Shown here piece after piece: positions 44,759 through 53,334 of a DNA stretch of 64,000 nt. The position numbers and the translations under genes are program-made. Positions within the stretch are counted from its first letter, which is position 1; each line of letters opens with the position of its first letter. Source of the stretch: Microbacterium capsulatum (GTDB taxonomy: Bacteria > Actinomycetota > Actinomycetes > Actinomycetales > Microbacteriaceae); the NCBI RefSeq assembly GCF_030865425.1, contig NZ_JAVFCB010000007.1:57674-121673 (forward strand). The letters are read 5' to 3'. Under the pieces are notes generated by a model. It searched no databases. It was not told where the DNA came from and worked only from the letters and a program-made list of their open reading frames with translations.

Positions 44759-46040
44759 CGGTCGCCTCCTCGGCCTCGGTCGGTCCGCCCCGCGGAGTCG
44801 TTTCGGGGCGTGTTTCTGCGTTTTGGGGCGCATCCTGCCGGGATTCCTGGTCGTTCTGCGCCCCAAACGACGATTCCGCGCCCCGAATCTCCCGCTCGTC
44901 GATGATCGTGCCGGCGGAGATCCGCACGACGTGCCGGTGCAGCACCTCGGGGATGTCCTCCTCGACCGCCGCGGTGACGAGCACCTGCTCGTATCCCGCG
45001 GTGATCCCGGCGAGCCGGCGGCGGCGCTCGGCATCGAGCTCCGCGAACACGTCGTCGAGGATCAGGACCGGATCCCCGGCCGGCGACTCCCGCCGCAGCA
45101 GCTCTGCCGACGCGAGCCGCAGCGCGAGCGCGACCGACCAGGACTCGCCGTGCGATGCGTAGCCCTTCACCGGGAGGTCGCGCACCCGCAGCACGAGGTC
45201 GTCGCGGTGCGGACCGACGAGAGTGAGCCCGCGCTCGAGCTCCGAGGAGCGCTTCGCCGCGAGCGCCGCGCGGAACAGGTCCGCGGTCGTGCCGCCGGAT
45301 CCGTCCGCGCCCTCGGCGTCGTCGCCTTCCTCGGGATCCCCGCCGCGGATCGACTGCGCCCAGTGCATGCGCGGGTCATGGTCGGCGCCGGCGATCGACG
45401 CGTACGCCTCGGCGAGCCCGGGCTGCAGGTCGGCTGCGAGCCGGGAGCGCGCGTCGATGATCTCGGATCCGAGGGCGATGAGCTTGTCGTCCCAGACGTC
45501 GAGAGTGGTCAGCGCCTCGGCCTTCATGCCACGGGCACGGGCGGATTTCAGCAGCGCGGTGCGCTGCCGGAGCACCCTGTCGTAATCGCCGAGAACGGCC
45601 GACATCCGCGGGGCGCGCTGGATCAGCAGCTGATCCGCGAACCGGCGACGGGAGGACGGATCCCCCCGCACGATCTGCAGATCCTCCGGCGCGAACAGCA
45701 CGACGTGCGCATAACGGGGCAGGTCGGCGGTGCGGCCCGGGGCGCCGTTGATCCGCGCCTTGTTGGATCCCTGCCTGTTGATCTGCACCTCGATCAGCAC
45801 TTTTCTCTGGCCGTGCGCGAGCCGGGCGCGGACGATCGCGGCGTCGAAGCCGTCGCGCACCATCGGCGCGTCCGATGAGACCCGGTGCGAGCCGAGTGTG
45901 GCGAGGAACACGATGGCCTCGGCGAGGTTCGTCTTGCCCTGTCCGTTCCGGCCGACAAGCACGTTCGGGCCGCGGTGGAGCGCGAGTTCCGCGGTCGCGT
46001 AATTGCGGAAGTCCACGAGGCTGAGGTGCTCCACAATCAC
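44745..46040 (-). CDS. recF: DNA replication/repair protein RecF
   Basis: A 431-aa SMC-like ATPase. Walker A GRNGQGKTN near residues 30-38, the signature LVGPHRDDL, and Walker B ILDDVFAELD; it loads RecA at gaps. GTG 46040 (VIVEHLSLVDFRNY) is the start. The last 45 or so residues (after ISAGTIIDERE) are an unusual Gln/Asn/Glu/Pro-rich tail. This tail is encoded by an inverted-repeat-bearing segment (44797-44871) and is not part of the normal fold. Confidence 0.93.
   Translation of the reverse strand: MIVEHLSLVDFRNYATAELALHRGPNVLVGRNGQGKTNLAEAIVFLATLGSHRVSSDAPMVRDGFDAAIVRARLAHGQRKVLIEVQINRQGSNKARINGAPGRTADLPRYAHVVLFAPEDLQIVRGDPSSRRRFADQLLIQRAPRMSAVLGDYDRVLRQRTALLKSARARGMKAEALTTLDVWDDKLIALGSEIIDARSRLAADLQPGLAEAYASIAGADHDPRMHWAQSIRGGDPEEGDDAEGADGSGGTTADLFRAALAAKRSSELERGLTLVGPHRDDLVLRVRDLPVKGYASHGESWSVALALRLASAELLRRESPAGDPVLILDDVFAELDAERRRRLAGITAGYEQVLVTAAVEEDIPEVLHRHVVRISAGTIIDEREIRGAESSFGAQNDQESRQDAPQNAETRPETTPRGGPTEAEEATDDRS
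44797..44871. repeat. inverted repeat inside recF 3' end, family G
   Basis: GTCGTTTCGGGGCG (44797-44810) is complementary, with one unpaired base, to CGCCCCAAACGAC (44859-44871). A second pair (TTTTGGGGCGCA at 44821-44832 against TGCGCCCCAAA) gives an alternative stem. The arms encode the odd C-terminal tail of RecF, so it looks like a palindromic element absorbed into the reading frame. Confidence 0.65.
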
Positions 46041-46091
46041 CCGAGCAACCTTACCCGCGGGCTCCGACACGCACCGGGCCCGCCCCTGTCG

Positions 46092-46150
46092 TTCGCTGGT
46101 CGCGACACGCCGCATCCGGCGCCGCAAGAGGGCGTGTCGCGACCAGCGAA
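46092..46150. repeat. long inverted repeat, family C copy 2
   Basis: Perfect 20-bp arms TTCGCTGGTCGCGACACGCC (46092-46111) and its complement (46131-46150) around a 19-bp loop, between recF and the GNAT gene. The first 13 arm bases match the repeat at 18595-18655. Confidence 0.8.
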
Positions 46151-46165
46151 CCGAGGGGATCGGGC

Positions 46166-46618
46166 TCAGAGGGTGCGGGCGACGTAGACCATGCCGTTGG
46201 AGCGGCGGATCTCGGTCATCCCGGCTCGAGCGAGGACCGCGAGGGAGGCGGCGTTGGTCTCCTCGGTGTCCGCGACCGCCCGCACCGCGCCGTGCGCGGC
46301 CGCGATCCGCAGCCCTTCGCGCACGGCCGCGGTCGCGAGGCCCCGCCCACGCGCCGACGGGATCAGCCCGTACCCGAACTCGACAGCCCCTGACGCGTCC
46401 GGAGGGCCGAAGAACCCGAATCCGCCGACCGCGACGCCGTCGTCGTCGCGGATCGCGTAGAGCGTGAACACCGGATCCGCGTTCTGCGCCGCGGCGAGCA
46501 TCCGCAGCGGCACGAGCTCGTCCTCGAAGGGATACTCCGGATGCCAGTGGTCGCCGTCGCGTTCGTCGCGGGCGACGATCCGGGCCGCGAGCGCAGGATC
46601 GATCCGATCCAGCGTCAT
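46166..46618 (-). CDS. GNAT family N-acetyltransferase
   Basis: A 150-aa acetyltransferase with the acetyl-CoA pyrophosphate loop GLIPSARGRGLATAAV (Q/RxxGxG/A) and a C-terminal TEETNAASLAVLARAGM segment that closes the RimI-like fold. It lies between dnaN and recF, where many actinobacteria carry gnd, so it is an accessory insertion at that position. The acceptor substrate cannot be told. Its start is 5 bp from the dnaN stop. Confidence 0.85.
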   Translation of the reverse strand: MTLDRIDPALAARIVARDERDGDHWHPEYPFEDELVPLRMLAAAQNADPVFTLYAIRDDDGVAVGGFGFFGPPDASGAVEFGYGLIPSARGRGLATAAVREGLRIAAAHGAVRAVADTEETNAASLAVLARAGMTEIRRSNGMVYVARTL

Positions 46619-46623
46619 CCGGG

Positions 46624-47763
46624 TCAGCGCAGCAGCAGGTTCGGCTGGAGCAGGTACTTGAACGAGTCCAGGCCCGCCTGGTCGACCGAGGTCTGGCTCG
46701 TGACGAGCACCGGGCTGAGCTTGTTCGCGTTGTCGGAGGACGTGAACGTCACCCGGACGAACTCGCTGCGGACGGCGCCGAGGGCCTCGAGCAGGTACTG
46801 CGGGTTGAGGCCGAGCGTGACGTCCTCGCCGTTCAGGTGCGCGTCGACCGACTCGGAGGCCCGAGCCTGCTCGCCGCCCGAGGCGTCCATCGTGACGGCT
46901 GCGGTGTCGAACGTGAAGCGCAGCGGGGCGGAACGGTCCAGCACGAGCGCGACACGGCGCACGGCCTCGGTGAGATCGGCGGTGTTGACGACCGCGTGGT
47001 GATCCGTCTGCTCGGGGAACAGCCGGCGCACAGGCGGGAAATTGCCCTTGATCAGGAGAGAAGTGACGGTCTTGTTGCCCGCGGTGAACGCGATGATCTC
47101 GCGGTCGCCGGCGCCGGAGAACGAGATCTGGATCGTGCCGGCGTGGCCGAAGGTCTTGCCGACCTCCTGCAGGGTGCGGGCGGGGACCAGCGCGGTCTGC
47201 TCGGCGGACTCACCGTCCCACGGCACGTCGCGCAGCGAGACCCGGTAGCGGTCGGTTGCGACGAGGCTCAACGTCGTTCCGCTGACCTCGAGCTGCACGC
47301 CGGTGAGCACAGGGGTGACGTCGTCGCGGGAGGCCGCGAATCCGACCTGCGCGATCGCGGTGCTGAAGTCCTCGGCGGGCACGAGTCCGGAGGTACCGGA
47401 CACCTCGGGGATCGAGGGATATTCCTCGACCGGCATGGCCGCGAGGGTGAAACGGGCGGATCCGCAGCGCACGGCGATCCCGCCGTCCTCCTCGACCGCG
47501 ATCTCGATCGGCGCGTTCGGCAGTCGGCTGGCGATGTCCGAGAGCAGCCGGCCGTGCACGAGGATCGTGCCCGCCTCGTCGACCGTCGCCTCGATGGTCG
47601 TCCGGGCGGAGGCCTCGTAGTCGAACGCCGAGAGGGTGAGCCCGTTCTCGCCGGCCTCGATCAGGACGCCGGCCAGGATCGGCTGGGGGTTCCGCTGGGG
47701 GAGGAGCTTGACGACGAAGGACACTGCTTCGCTGAAGACATCGCGATTGACCTGGAACCTCAC
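46624..47763 (-). CDS. dnaN: DNA polymerase III beta subunit (sliding clamp)
   Basis: A 379-aa clamp beginning MRFQVNRDVFSEAVSFVVKLLP and ending QPNLLLR (typical M/L-rich end). Three repeated domains are recognisable, with conserved EEYPSIP, RDDVTPVLTGVQLE and NPQYLLEAL segments. It dimerises into a ring around DNA and tethers polymerase. It is the first gene on the far side of oriC from dnaA. Confidence 0.97.
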   Translation of the reverse strand: MRFQVNRDVFSEAVSFVVKLLPQRNPQPILAGVLIEAGENGLTLSAFDYEASARTTIEATVDEAGTILVHGRLLSDIASRLPNAPIEIAVEEDGGIAVRCGSARFTLAAMPVEEYPSIPEVSGTSGLVPAEDFSTAIAQVGFAASRDDVTPVLTGVQLEVSGTTLSLVATDRYRVSLRDVPWDGESAEQTALVPARTLQEVGKTFGHAGTIQISFSGAGDREIIAFTAGNKTVTSLLIKGNFPPVRRLFPEQTDHHAVVNTADLTEAVRRVALVLDRSAPLRFTFDTAAVTMDASGGEQARASESVDAHLNGEDVTLGLNPQYLLEALGAVRSEFVRVTFTSSDNANKLSPVLVTSQTSVDQAGLDSFKYLLQPNLLLR

Positions 47764-48240
47764 CGGCGCTCCTTCGTCGTTGATCCGCGGGAGGACGCGA
47801 ATGACATCCTTCCGGCCGCATGGCAGACGCCACGGGCTCCCATGCTAATGCCACGGTCCACCCCAGGACATGCGCACGCCCTCGAATCCGGTCCGGTGAC
47901 CGGATCCATCCCCAGATCCGCCCTCGGAGGTGATCGACGGACCTGGATCTCCAAAGAGTTCTTAACGGTGTTAACGCTTGTGGATACTGTGGATAACTCT
48001 GGGGATGCTTTGCGAGACAAGGGAACTACAGGGATGTGACTTGTGGAGTCCCTGCGGAAACAGTGGGGTCTCGAGGCATCGGGCGGATTCACTGTTCCTG
48101 TAGTTATCCACAGGTTGTCCCGATTTCTGGGGATTCCGGCGGGGGTGCGAGCCGAGATATCCCCAACTTATCCACATGTGGACATCGGCATGGGAAACGT
48201 GCCAATATATTGGCCCCACTCGACGGGGATCGAGCTGCGG
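47764..48240. other. oriC: replication origin oriC (dnaA-dnaN spacer)
   Basis: A 477-bp gene-free spacer. Strong DnaA boxes are TTGTGGATA (47978-47986) and TGTGGATAA (47988-47996) in one orientation, and TTATCCACA (48104-48112) and TTATCCACA (48168-48176) in the other. Degenerate boxes (ATCCCCA-type) surround them. An AT-richer stretch with GTTCTTAACGGTGTTAACG lies next to the first pair and is a candidate unwinding element. Location between dnaA and dnaN matches other actinobacterial origins. Confidence 0.88.
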
Positions 48241-49638
48241 TCAGCGCCGGCTGAGCTGCGCGGTGATCTCGGTGACCTGGTTGAAGATCGCGCGGCGCTC
48301 CTTCATGAGCTCGCTGATCTTCTTGTACGCGTACATCACGGTGGTGTGGTCGCGGTTGCCGAACAGCTGGCCGATCTTCGGCAGGGACAGGCTCGTCCGC
48401 TCGCGACACAGGTACATCGCGATCTGCCGTGCCGTGGCGATCTGCTGCGACCGACTGGATCCGTAGAGGTCGTCCTCGGTGAGTTTGAAGTAGTTCGCCG
48501 TCGTCGTGATGATGTCGGTCGGCGAGACGATGCTGTCCTCGTCCTGGTCGACGATGTCGCGCAGCGCGGTCTGGGCGGTCGCGATGTCGAGCGCGGAGCG
48601 GTTCAGGTTCGCGAAGGCGGTCGCGCGGATCAGCGCGCCCTCGAGCTCGCGGATGTTCGAGGAGACCTTGGTGGCGATGTACTCGAGCACGTCGTCGGGC
48701 ACGTGCAGCTGCTCGCTCTGCGCCTTCTTGCGGAGGATCGCGATACGCGTCTCCAGGTCGGGGGCCTGCACGTCCGTGATGAGGCCCCACTCGAACCGGC
48801 TGCGCATCCGCTCCTCGAAGCCGGTGAGGTGCTTCGGCGGCACGTCGCTCGTGATCACGACCTGCTTGTTGTGGTCGTGCAGCTGGTTGAACGTGTGGAA
48901 GAACGCCTCCTGCGTCTCCGCCCGGCCCTGCAGGAACTGGATGTCGTCGATGAGGAGGATGTCGACCTCGCGGTAGCGCGCCTGGAACGCGTTGCCGCGG
49001 TTGTTCGCGATCGAGTTGATGAAGTCGTTCGTGAACTCCTCGCTCGACACGTAGCGGACCTTGACACCCGCGTAGAGGGACTGCGCGTAGTCGCCGATCG
49101 CGTGCAGGAGGTGGGTCTTGCCGAGTCCGGGGCCGCCGTAGATGAACAGCGGGTTGTAGGCCTTCGCCGGCGCCTCGGCCACGGCGACCGCGGCCGCGTG
49201 CGCGAACCGGTTGGACTGCCCGATGACGAAGTTGTCGAACACGTACTTCGGGTTCAGCCGCGATTCGTGGCGGATCGGGGTGGGCTGCTCCATGGGCGAT
49301 TCGATGCGCGCCGGTTCCGGGCGGGCGGAGACGAAGTCCGCGATCGGCATCGGGGGGGTCTGCTGGTCGGCCATGTCGTGGTTGACGGTGACCCGGAACG
49401 AGGTGACCTCGTCGCCGATGCGCGCGAGGGCCTCCATGATGGGCAGGCGCAGCCGCTTGTTGATCTGCCCGGCGGTCAGATCGTTGGGCACGTCGAGGTA
49501 CAGGGTCGCGGTCATCACGCCGGCGGGCACGGCGAGATTCAGGAACCCCTGCAGCTGCGGGGTGACCCGGTCGTCGTCGGACAGCGCGTCGAGGAGCTCG
49601 TCCCAGATGGGAACCTCGGACTGTGCGGCTGATGACAT
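48241..49638 (-). CDS. dnaA: chromosomal replication initiator DnaA
   Basis: A 465-aa initiator. Domain I (residues 1-85, PIWDELLDALSDDDRV), a linker, then AAA+ domain III with Walker A GGPGLGKTHLL, Walker B LLIDDIQFLQG and sensor II region. The domain IV DNA-binding helix-turn-helix carries GNRDHTTVMYAYKKI, which reads TTATCCACA. Start ATG 49638 (MSSAAQSEVPIW) is preferred; the longer frame to 50103 crosses the regulatory spacer. Two DnaA boxes upstream suggest autoregulation. Confidence 0.97.
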   Translation of the reverse strand: MSSAAQSEVPIWDELLDALSDDDRVTPQLQGFLNLAVPAGVMTATLYLDVPNDLTAGQINKRLRLPIMEALARIGDEVTSFRVTVNHDMADQQTPPMPIADFVSARPEPARIESPMEQPTPIRHESRLNPKYVFDNFVIGQSNRFAHAAAVAVAEAPAKAYNPLFIYGGPGLGKTHLLHAIGDYAQSLYAGVKVRYVSSEEFTNDFINSIANNRGNAFQARYREVDILLIDDIQFLQGRAETQEAFFHTFNQLHDHNKQVVITSDVPPKHLTGFEERMRSRFEWGLITDVQAPDLETRIAILRKKAQSEQLHVPDDVLEYIATKVSSNIRELEGALIRATAFANLNRSALDIATAQTALRDIVDQDEDSIVSPTDIITTTANYFKLTEDDLYGSSRSQQIATARQIAMYLCRERTSLSLPKIGQLFGNRDHTTVMYAYKKISELMKERRAIFNQVTEITAQLSRR

Positions 49639-49685
49639 GGATCCCCCGGGCGATTCGGCGCGGCGGCGGAGATCATCACGCTGCC

Positions 49686-49797
49686 TGTGGATAACTGCTT
49701 GTGCCACGGTAGTCAGCCGGGGCCGCGAGAGCAACCTGCGACTGGGATCCGGGGAGGGCGTGTCCCTGTGGGCGGATCCGTCCACAGATGTGGATAA
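49686..49797 (-). promoter_or_regulatory. two perfect DnaA boxes upstream of dnaA
   Basis: TGTGGATAA occurs at 49686-49694 and 49789-49797, in the 298-bp divergent spacer between dnaA and rpmH. They could autoregulate dnaA transcription or form a second half of the origin, with the dnaA gene between the two box groups. No other gene is seen in this spacer. Confidence 0.7.
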
Positions 49798-49936
49798 TGA
49801 GTGTCTCCCCCGCTCGGTTTGCGATGTCGGGGCGGACGTCGTAGCCTTAATCGGTTGACTTATGCCTTTTTGGCAGTCTTTTGTCCGCCCGTCTCCGGCA
49901 GCACACGATCCCGGTGACAGCACTCCCGGAGAAATC

Positions 49937-50074
49937 ATGAGCAAGCGCACTTTCCAGCCCAACAACCGTCGTCGCGCCAAGAAGCACGGCTTCCGCGCCC
50001 GCATGCGCACCCGCGCCGGCCGCGCCATCCTCTCGGCCCGCCGCTCGAAGGGTCGCGTCGAGCTCTCGGCGTAA
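49937..50074 (+). CDS. rpmH: ribosomal protein bL34
   Basis: A 45-aa highly basic protein ([20 protein letters not shown] onward), the standard bL34 length and sequence in actinobacteria. It is a component of the large ribosomal subunit. It starts the run rpmH-rnpA-yidD-yidC-jag-rsmG, divergent from dnaA. A GGAGA ribosome site is present 6 bases upstream of ATG 49937. Confidence 0.98.
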   Translation: MSKRTFQPNNRRRAKKHGFRARMRTRAGRAILSARRSKGRVELSA

Positions 50075-50077
50075 TCC

Positions 50078-50410
50078 GTGCTCGCCCGCCCGCATCGCAT
50101 CACCCGCGGGTCCGACTACCGCACGGTGGTCCGGCGCGGGCGGCGATACGGCGGGGCCCGGCTGATCCTCTCCGTGCTCGACACGGGGGAACCCCGTCCG
50201 GCACGGTTCGGCTTCATCGTGAGCAAGCAGGTGGGGAACGCAGTGACCCGCAACACCGTCCGACGACGTCTCAAGGACGTCTGCGCACGCCAGCTTCCCT
50301 TGCGCGAGGGAGTGGACATCGTGATCCGTGCCCTCCCGGCGGCGGCCGACGCGCCGTTCGCCGATCTGCTCGCCGACGTCGACCGCGCCCTGAGCAGAGG
50401 TGTGCGATGA
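50078..50410 (+). CDS. rnpA: ribonuclease P protein component
   Basis: A 110-aa basic protein starting at GTG 50078, three bases after the rpmH stop. Typical motifs: [41 protein letters not shown] (the RNR box). It binds the RNase P RNA and helps cleave tRNA 5' leaders. ATGA overlap with yidD couples their translation. Confidence 0.96.
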   Translation: MLARPHRITRGSDYRTVVRRGRRYGGARLILSVLDTGEPRPARFGFIVSKQVGNAVTRNTVRRRLKDVCARQLPLREGVDIVIRALPAAADAPFADLLADVDRALSRGVR

Positions 50411-50757
50411 GCGTGCTGCCCGCCTACTCCCGCGGGACCGCCCATCTGCATGCGCACGACGCCGCCCGGGCGATCCCGCTGGTCCCGCGGAACCTGGTGC
50501 TGGCGTTCCTCACCGCCTACCGCGCGGTGGTCTCCCCGCTCTACGGGGATGTGTGCAGGTACTACCCATCGTGTTCCGCCTACGCTGTAGGTGCGGTGCA
50601 GCAGCACGGCGCGGTGAAGGGCGCGGGTCTTTCGGCGTGGCGGATCCTGCGCTGCAATCCCTGGAGCCACGGCGGTGTGGATGACGTACCGCTGCACAAG
50701 AACTTCCGACACGCCCTCACGCCCCGAGGATTCGTCGTACCCTCCCGAAAGGACTGA
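50407..50757 (+). CDS. yidD: membrane protein insertion efficiency factor YidD
   Basis: A 116-aa protein with the YidD core: [60 protein letters not shown]. The three conserved cysteines and the RCNPW motif are present. About 38 extra N-terminal residues precede the core. The family helps YidC insert proteins into the membrane, and yidC follows by 3 bp. Confidence 0.94.
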   Translation: MSVLPAYSRGTAHLHAHDAARAIPLVPRNLVLAFLTAYRAVVSPLYGDVCRYYPSCSAYAVGAVQQHGAVKGAGLSAWRILRCNPWSHGGVDDVPLHKNFRHALTPRGFVVPSRKD

Positions 50758-50760
50758 TCA

Positions 50761-51837
50761 GTGGGTTCCGACCTCCTGCTTGCCGCGGCTACGCCGACAC
50801 CCGCCTCGTCGGGCGGCTTCGACCTCCTCGGCACCGTCATGTGGCCGTTCAAGGCCCTGGTCGAGGCGATCCTCGTCGCCTGGCACTGGCTGTTCACCGC
50901 CCTGGGAATGCAGGGCTCGGCGGGTCTCACCTGGGTGCTGTCCATCGTCGGTCTCGTGATCGTCATCCGCGCGGCGGTGTTCCCGCTCTTCGTGCGGCAG
51001 ATCAAGAGCCAGCGCAAGATGATGGAAATCGCCCCTGAACTGCGAAAAGTTCAGGACAAGTACAAGGGCAAGCGGGATCAGCTCAGCCGCGAGGCGATGA
51101 GCCGCGAGACCATGGCGCTGTACAAGAGGCATGGCACGACGCCGCTGTCGAGCTGCCTGCCGCTGCTGGTGCAGATGCCCTTCCTGCTCGGGATGTTCTA
51201 CACGCTGAGCGACGTCAAGAAGCACGCCCTGGCCGGCGAGGGCGGCGTCTGGCTGCTGACCAAGCAACTGACCAAGCAGTTCTACGACGCGACCCTGTTC
51301 GGGGTCGCCCCGCTGCACACCAGCCTCACCGACGCCGTGGGGCAGAAGCCGGACGGCTGGCAGGCGACGGTCGCGATCCTCATCGTCCTCGTGGTCCTGA
51401 TGATCGGGTCCCAGTTCTTCACGCAGCTTCAGATCATCTCGAAAAACCTCTCGCCCGAGGCGAAGACCGGCCAGGCCTACCAGATGCAGCGCATCATGCT
51501 CTACATCCTGCCGCTCGGCTTCATCTTCTCCGGTCTGTTCTTCCCGCTCGGCGTGGTCATCTACTGGTTCATCAGCAACCTGTGGACGATGGGCCAGCAG
51601 TTCCTCGTGCTCCGCGAGATGCCGACCCCCGGATCCGACGCTGCGAAGGCTCGTGAGGAGCGGCTGGCGCGCAAGGGCAAGGCAATCGGCTCCGACGGCA
51701 AGGTCGTCCCGGTCGCCGTGTACGAGGCGGAGCAGCAGAAGATGCTCGAGGATGCCGACCGCTTGCGCGCGCAGCAGCCGAAGCGGCAGCAGCCCAAGAG
51801 CGCCAAGCGCGCCAAGAAGGACGGGGAGAGGGCATGA
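50761..51837 (+). CDS. yidC: membrane protein insertase YidC (Oxa1 family)
   Basis: A 358-aa insertase starting at GTG 50761. Five main helices: residues about 35-58, 60-75 (SIVGLVIVIRAAVFPLFVRQ, with the conserved Arg in the membrane groove), 135-150, 200-218 and 240-260 (LPLGFIFSGLFFPLGVVIYWFISNLW). A basic cytoplasmic tail (KRQQPKSAKRAKKDGERA) binds the ribosome. It inserts membrane proteins with or without Sec. It overlaps jag by 4 bp. Confidence 0.96.
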   Translation: MGSDLLLAAATPTPASSGGFDLLGTVMWPFKALVEAILVAWHWLFTALGMQGSAGLTWVLSIVGLVIVIRAAVFPLFVRQIKSQRKMMEIAPELRKVQDKYKGKRDQLSREAMSRETMALYKRHGTTPLSSCLPLLVQMPFLLGMFYTLSDVKKHALAGEGGVWLLTKQLTKQFYDATLFGVAPLHTSLTDAVGQKPDGWQATVAILIVLVVLMIGSQFFTQLQIISKNLSPEAKTGQAYQMQRIMLYILPLGFIFSGLFFPLGVVIYWFISNLWTMGQQFLVLREMPTPGSDAAKAREERLARKGKAIGSDGKVVPVAVYEAEQQKMLEDADRLRAQQPKRQQPKSAKRAKKDGERA

Positions 51838-52319
51838 CCGAGCAGGAGATCGTCGAGCCCACGGTGTCCGACCTCGAGCATGAGGGAGATGTCGCGGCCG
51901 ACTTCATCGAGGGTCTCCTCGACATCGCCGACATCGACGGCGACCTGACGCTCGACGTCAAGCAGGGCCGAGCCTACGTCTCTGTCGAGGCGGAGGGCGA
52001 CGCGCTGCGGCTCATCTCCGCGCCCGACACCGTGCAGGCGCTGCAGGAACTCACCCGTCTCGCGGTTCAGAACCAGACCGGATCCTTCTCCCGGCTGATC
52101 CTCGACGTGGCCGGTTCACGGGATGCACGTCGTCACCAGCTCGAGCGTCTCGTCGATTCGGCGGTCGCGAAGCTGGACGACGGCGCCTCGCAGGCCTCCC
52201 TGCCGTCGATGTCCAGCTACGAGCGCAAGCTCGTGCACGACATCGTCGCCGAGCGCGGGCTCGTGTCCGAATCCTACGGTGAGGGCCCGACCCGTCACAC
52301 CGTGATCCGCCGGCGCTGA
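51834..52319 (+). CDS. jag: KhpB/Jag RNA-binding protein
   Basis: A 161-aa protein. It lacks the Jag_N domain, as usual in actinobacteria. A KH domain (about residues 15-85) and an R3H domain follow, with LPSMSSYERKLVHDIVAERGLVSESYG and a basic end (TRHTVIRRR). It binds RNA with KhpA and influences cell elongation. The ATG overlaps the yidC stop. Confidence 0.92.
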   Translation: MTEQEIVEPTVSDLEHEGDVAADFIEGLLDIADIDGDLTLDVKQGRAYVSVEAEGDALRLISAPDTVQALQELTRLAVQNQTGSFSRLILDVAGSRDARRHQLERLVDSAVAKLDDGASQASLPSMSSYERKLVHDIVAERGLVSESYGEGPTRHTVIRRR

Positions 52320-52337
52320 GCCACGGCACACGTCGAC

Positions 52338-52351
52338 GTTTCACGTGAAAC
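52338..52351. promoter_or_regulatory. parS: parS site 1, abutting rsmG start codon
   Basis: Perfect GTTTCACGTGAAAC palindrome. Its last base is immediately followed by the rsmG ATG at 52352, so the site occupies the ribosome-binding position. Confidence 0.95.
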
Positions 52352-52999
52352 ATGTCTGATTCCGGAGTCGTCACGGCCGAACTCGAGCCGGAACCCGAAG
52401 CCGCCGTCGCGCTGTTCGGCGACCGGATCGAACAGGCTCGTTCCTTCACCGCCGCCCTGGCGCGGGAAGGGGAGGAGCGCGGACTGATCGGGCCACTGGA
52501 GCTGCCCCGACTGTGGACGCGGCACATCCTGAACAGTGCGATCGCAGCGCCGCTGTTCTCCGGATCCGTCGCAGACGTGGGATCCGGGGCGGGGCTGCCC
52601 GGAATCGTCCTGGCGATCGCGCGGCCCGACGTGTCCTGGACGCTCATCGAGCCGATGGAGCGACGGGTGACCTGGCTCGACGAGCAGGTCGCCGCTCTGG
52701 ATCTCTCCAATGTCACGGTCGTGCGTGGTCGTGCGGAAGAGGTCGGCCTCAGCGCGACGTTCGACATGGTGACCGCCCGCGCCGTCAGTGCACTGCGTAC
52801 CCTCATCCCGTGGACGGCGCCGCTCGTGCGCAACGGGGGAGAGCTGGCGCTGTTGAAGGGGCTCAACGCGGAGAACGAGATCTCTGCGGCGCAGAAGGCG
52901 ATCAAGAAGTATCTGCTGTCCGACGTGCGCGTCGAGACGTTGGGTGAAGGCGGCCTGTCCGAGACGACGCGAGTGCTGCGGGCCACCGTCCGGGGCTGA
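52352..52999 (+). CDS. rsmG: 16S rRNA (guanine-N7)-methyltransferase RsmG
   Basis: A 215-aa SAM-dependent methyltransferase (GidB family) that methylates G527 (E. coli numbering) of 16S rRNA. Motif I is VADVGSGAGLPGIVLAIARP, with TLIEPMERRVTWL and VTARAVSALRTLIPW downstream. The start ATG 52352 directly follows parS site 1 with no normal Shine-Dalgarno sequence. Either translation is weak, or coupling to jag 32 bp upstream supplies ribosomes. Confidence 0.94.
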   Translation: MSDSGVVTAELEPEPEAAVALFGDRIEQARSFTAALAREGEERGLIGPLELPRLWTRHILNSAIAAPLFSGSVADVGSGAGLPGIVLAIARPDVSWTLIEPMERRVTWLDEQVAALDLSNVTVVRGRAEEVGLSATFDMVTARAVSALRTLIPWTAPLVRNGGELALLKGLNAENEISAAQKAIKKYLLSDVRVETLGEGGLSETTRVLRATVRG

Positions 53000-53320
53000 C
53001 CTCGGTTCCGGGTCGACCGCTGGTCGGTGTGATGTTCCCGACCGTTGGTCGGTGTGATGCTCTGACTCTCGTCACCGGGAGGGTATCCGGTGACGGTCGT
53101 CTCGGTTCGGTTCCGGAGGGTGTTCCAGGTGGGCGCTTCGAGGACCGTCGACAGTGCTGGTTCCCCCACGTTTCCCATCTGCGGCATGCATGTCGCTCGG
53201 TTGGCTTTGACAGCTGAGCGCCCTTGGGCCGCCCGCTGCACCCGCCGCGCTTCATCGCCGTCACCGTGTCTTCCCGCCATTGGTTCGCGGGGGCGTCGGG
53301 TTCAGGGTGCAGCGGCAGAT

Positions 53321-53334
53321 GTTTCACGTGAAAC
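53321..53334. promoter_or_regulatory. parS: parS site 2
   Basis: Perfect GTTTCACGTGAAAC, within the rsmG-parA spacer. Confidence 0.95.

Noticed and set aside
49847..50095. Minus-strand open frame over rpmH
   Set aside because: It is a shadow of the highly basic bL34 gene and has no start context or similarity.
53015..53059. Possible CRISPR-like direct repeats
   Set aside because: Only two copies, 25-bp period, no spacer set and no cas genes. It is a tandem duplication, and no CRISPR array was seen anywhere in the window.
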